Source of the DNA: Gymnothorax reevesii
Lineage: Eukaryota > Chordata > Actinopteri > Anguilliformes > Muraenidae
Direction of reading: 5' to 3'
Assembly (NCBI GenBank): GCA_029721435.1
Contig: CM056576.1
Span: 62,329,876-62,393,875 of the forward strand
Length of the DNA stretch: 64,000 nt
Made by a program: the position numbers and the translations under genes. Of this stretch, positions 62,269-64,000 are shown piece by piece. Under the pieces are notes generated by a model, which did not search any database, had not been told where the DNA came from, and was given only the letters and a program-made list of their open reading frames with translations. The stretch's first letter is position 1; each line of letters opens with the position of its first letter.

Positions 62269-63080
62269 GAAGTTTAATGCTCAATGAAACTGTAAAGTAA
62301 TTTTGTGTGACTGGTTAAGTCAGAGATATGAAACACCTATATTGGAAGGGCAGCAGAGTCTGCGTTTCCAAATGGGGCGTTCCATTTTGGCCATGTTCGG
62401 CCAAGCGGGCGCAGTGGCTTTGCCACCATTTTTGTTGTATTACTGTTCTGATGATTCATGTAGGTTACCCATTGGCTGAAGAGTCCACATTTCTTGTTCT
62501 GAAGTAGGGAAAAGCACAAAAGCTGGTTGTCTCTGTGGCCTTTTAGGACTGGAGTTGACACAGTGGGTTAACATGAAATCTATAGCCTGGGACTATTTCT
62601 TTCCCTTTTGAAATGCTCCCTTCAGGAAATGGCCTTATAGTGCCTGATATTGATTTATGTTTTTTTCTGGTCGGATACTTTTTTCATATTTTTTTCACTT
62701 TTTTCTTACCATTAACAATCCTTTTCTTTGGTAAAGTGCCAAATGGATCATTGTTATATTGTTATTGGGTTTACTGAAAATTTTAAAGGAACCATATCGT
62801 GCGCATTTCCCAGGTTAACATTTTAATTTTTATGGTCTATTCACAAAGTTTTGCATACTTGTACAGTGAAAGCACCTCGGTACAGCCGCACAGGTTATGT
62901 TGGCAGCATCTCAGTTTCTTTAAAGAGAAACTGTGCTGCTCAATTATCCATCTTCAGGAAGAGAAATGCAAGGCTACTGCTCATATTTATTGCCTTTTGT
63001 CTCAGGAAAAATATATATAAATGACACATTGAACTTTGAATTGCTGCAGGAGTGATGGATTTTACATTCATGGACATCCA
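62269..63080. other. intron 18 segment, nothing recognised
   Basis: No exon of CMTR1 or element boundary is visible. Confidence 0.45.
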
Positions 63081-63083
63081 TGA

Positions 63084-63886
63084 TTAGGGATGCACCGAAA
63101 TGAAAATGTTTGGCCGAACCGAAAATGAGAAACGCTTGGCCGAAAACCTAAACACCAAAAGAAATTATTACGTCAATTTTTAGCACCATTGCATTTATTG
63201 TTATGACTGTGTACTTACCTAACTGAAGTCAAGGCATTGCAATAGCATAAATTACTATTCATGCTTCATTCCAACAAAGCACAATTTAAAATAAAATTAT
63301 AAATAAAATGTTTTACTTGGCCCCACTCATGAATAACCTTCTGGCCTATTACTGGCTGCTGAAAAATTGTACAATTAAATATTTTACGTGGCAACACAGC
63401 AGCCTGCTGATTGGTCAGAGAGAATCATCTCTGCGAAAGACAACTCGCTTTTGCATTATCGCTAAGAAACTGGCTTCACTTGCCATCATTGAAACAGGTC
63501 TTCAAATTGTGTTTTTGAAACGTGTGTTGTTTTAGGCAGCTTGATAAATATACTGTGCGTTGCCTTACCTTTCAAACAAGGTTACGTTTGTTCACCGATG
63601 CGCTGCACTTATGAAATGAGTTTCTTTGCATGTGACCCTGTTCATAGTGAAATTAGAAGCAAAGTAGTTCCCCTAATTCCCCTTGAGAAAGTTGTTATGC
63701 TGTCCCTATTTTACGAAAATTGCGCGGAAAATAACTTTACAGGTGCTGATGAAGCATTGTGTTCTTAGGAAAGGCATCACAGATGAGATGACGCATCGTA
63801 AAGCGATAAATTCTAATACTCTGATATCTCCTGCGATTTGCCTATTTGCTACATGTTTTGCCTTCTGTTTCAAAAAGAAATGTTTA
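63084..63886 (+). mobile_element. 5' end of a hAT-like element
   Basis: TAGGGATGCACCGAAATGAA, then TTGGCCGAACCGAAAATGAG and CTTGGCCGAAAACC are typical of fish hAT termini. No matching right end is found before the window closes, and no transposase is recognised. Confidence 0.5.
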
Positions 63887-64000
63887 TGAAGCCTGAATGT
63901 CAGGCTAATTAACAATTATTGTCTCATTGCATTATTTGCTTCTTTGTTATGAAGGAAAAAAGGTAAATTAACATCCGTGTGTGGTGATTCCATATTTTTT
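63887..64000 (+). mobile_element. right arm of the 28972-type Tc1 element
   Basis: AAGCCTG...AGGCTAA, ATTAACATCC and GTGGTGATTCCATATTTTTT follow the order seen at 30452-30576. The window ends at the terminal block. Confidence 0.65.

Overview
This is vertebrate nuclear DNA, most likely from a ray-finned (teleost-type) fish. The coding exons are short, have GT/AG splice sites, and sit in long introns. The non-coding sequence is full of Tc1/mariner, hAT-like and TTAA-type DNA transposons, a CR1-like LINE and a Penelope-type fragment, a mix typical of fish genomes. No tRNA, rRNA, CRISPR array or bacterial-style operon was seen.

The only host protein-coding gene I can support is CMTR1 (cap-specific mRNA 2'-O-methyltransferase 1) on the + strand. 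Eighteen coding exons run from 11981 to 61335 and all join in phase. Together they give 672 codons plus two bases, from the start Met and N-terminal nuclear localisation signal, through the G-patch and the complete Rossmann-fold methyltransferase core, into the C-terminal region. The last roughly 160 residues expected from the vertebrate protein (guanylyltransferase-like remainder and WW region) lie beyond the right edge.

Layout: 1-11957 is upstream DNA. It holds a 2-kb tandem array of ~152-bp units (1788-3765), an ATATG-rich patch (7320-7510) and a Tc1-like element (8605-10200); the probable CMTR1 promoter is within about 10380-11200. Intron 1 (12087-21563) carries a probable Harbinger-like element, a 5'-truncated CR1-like LINE interrupted by a 1.77-kb long-TIR transposon, and a Penelope-type fragment with a hammerhead-like motif. 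Intron 2 (21722-30936) carries three further Tc1-type elements and a solo Tc1 end. Intron 4 holds a hAT-like element with a perfect 8-bp target duplication and a TTAA element nested inside it. Intron 5 has a minus-strand Sleeping-Beauty-type remnant and another Tc1 copy. Intron 8 has tandem repeats containing perfect DR1 nuclear-receptor motifs. Intron 12 has a very young, almost intact Tc1 inside an older element, a 542-bp MITE, more tandem repeats and a foldback. Intron 17 has a three-deep nest of transposons.

The non-genic signal most worth following is an architecture seen at several loci: a short hairpin head, then TATTG or a variant and a GTCCGTC-type run, followed at several of them by tandem units of about 145-160 bp. 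The units at some of these loci carry AAGGTCA half-sites. I could not match it to a family I know by name. All family assignments come from reading the sequence; no database search was run.
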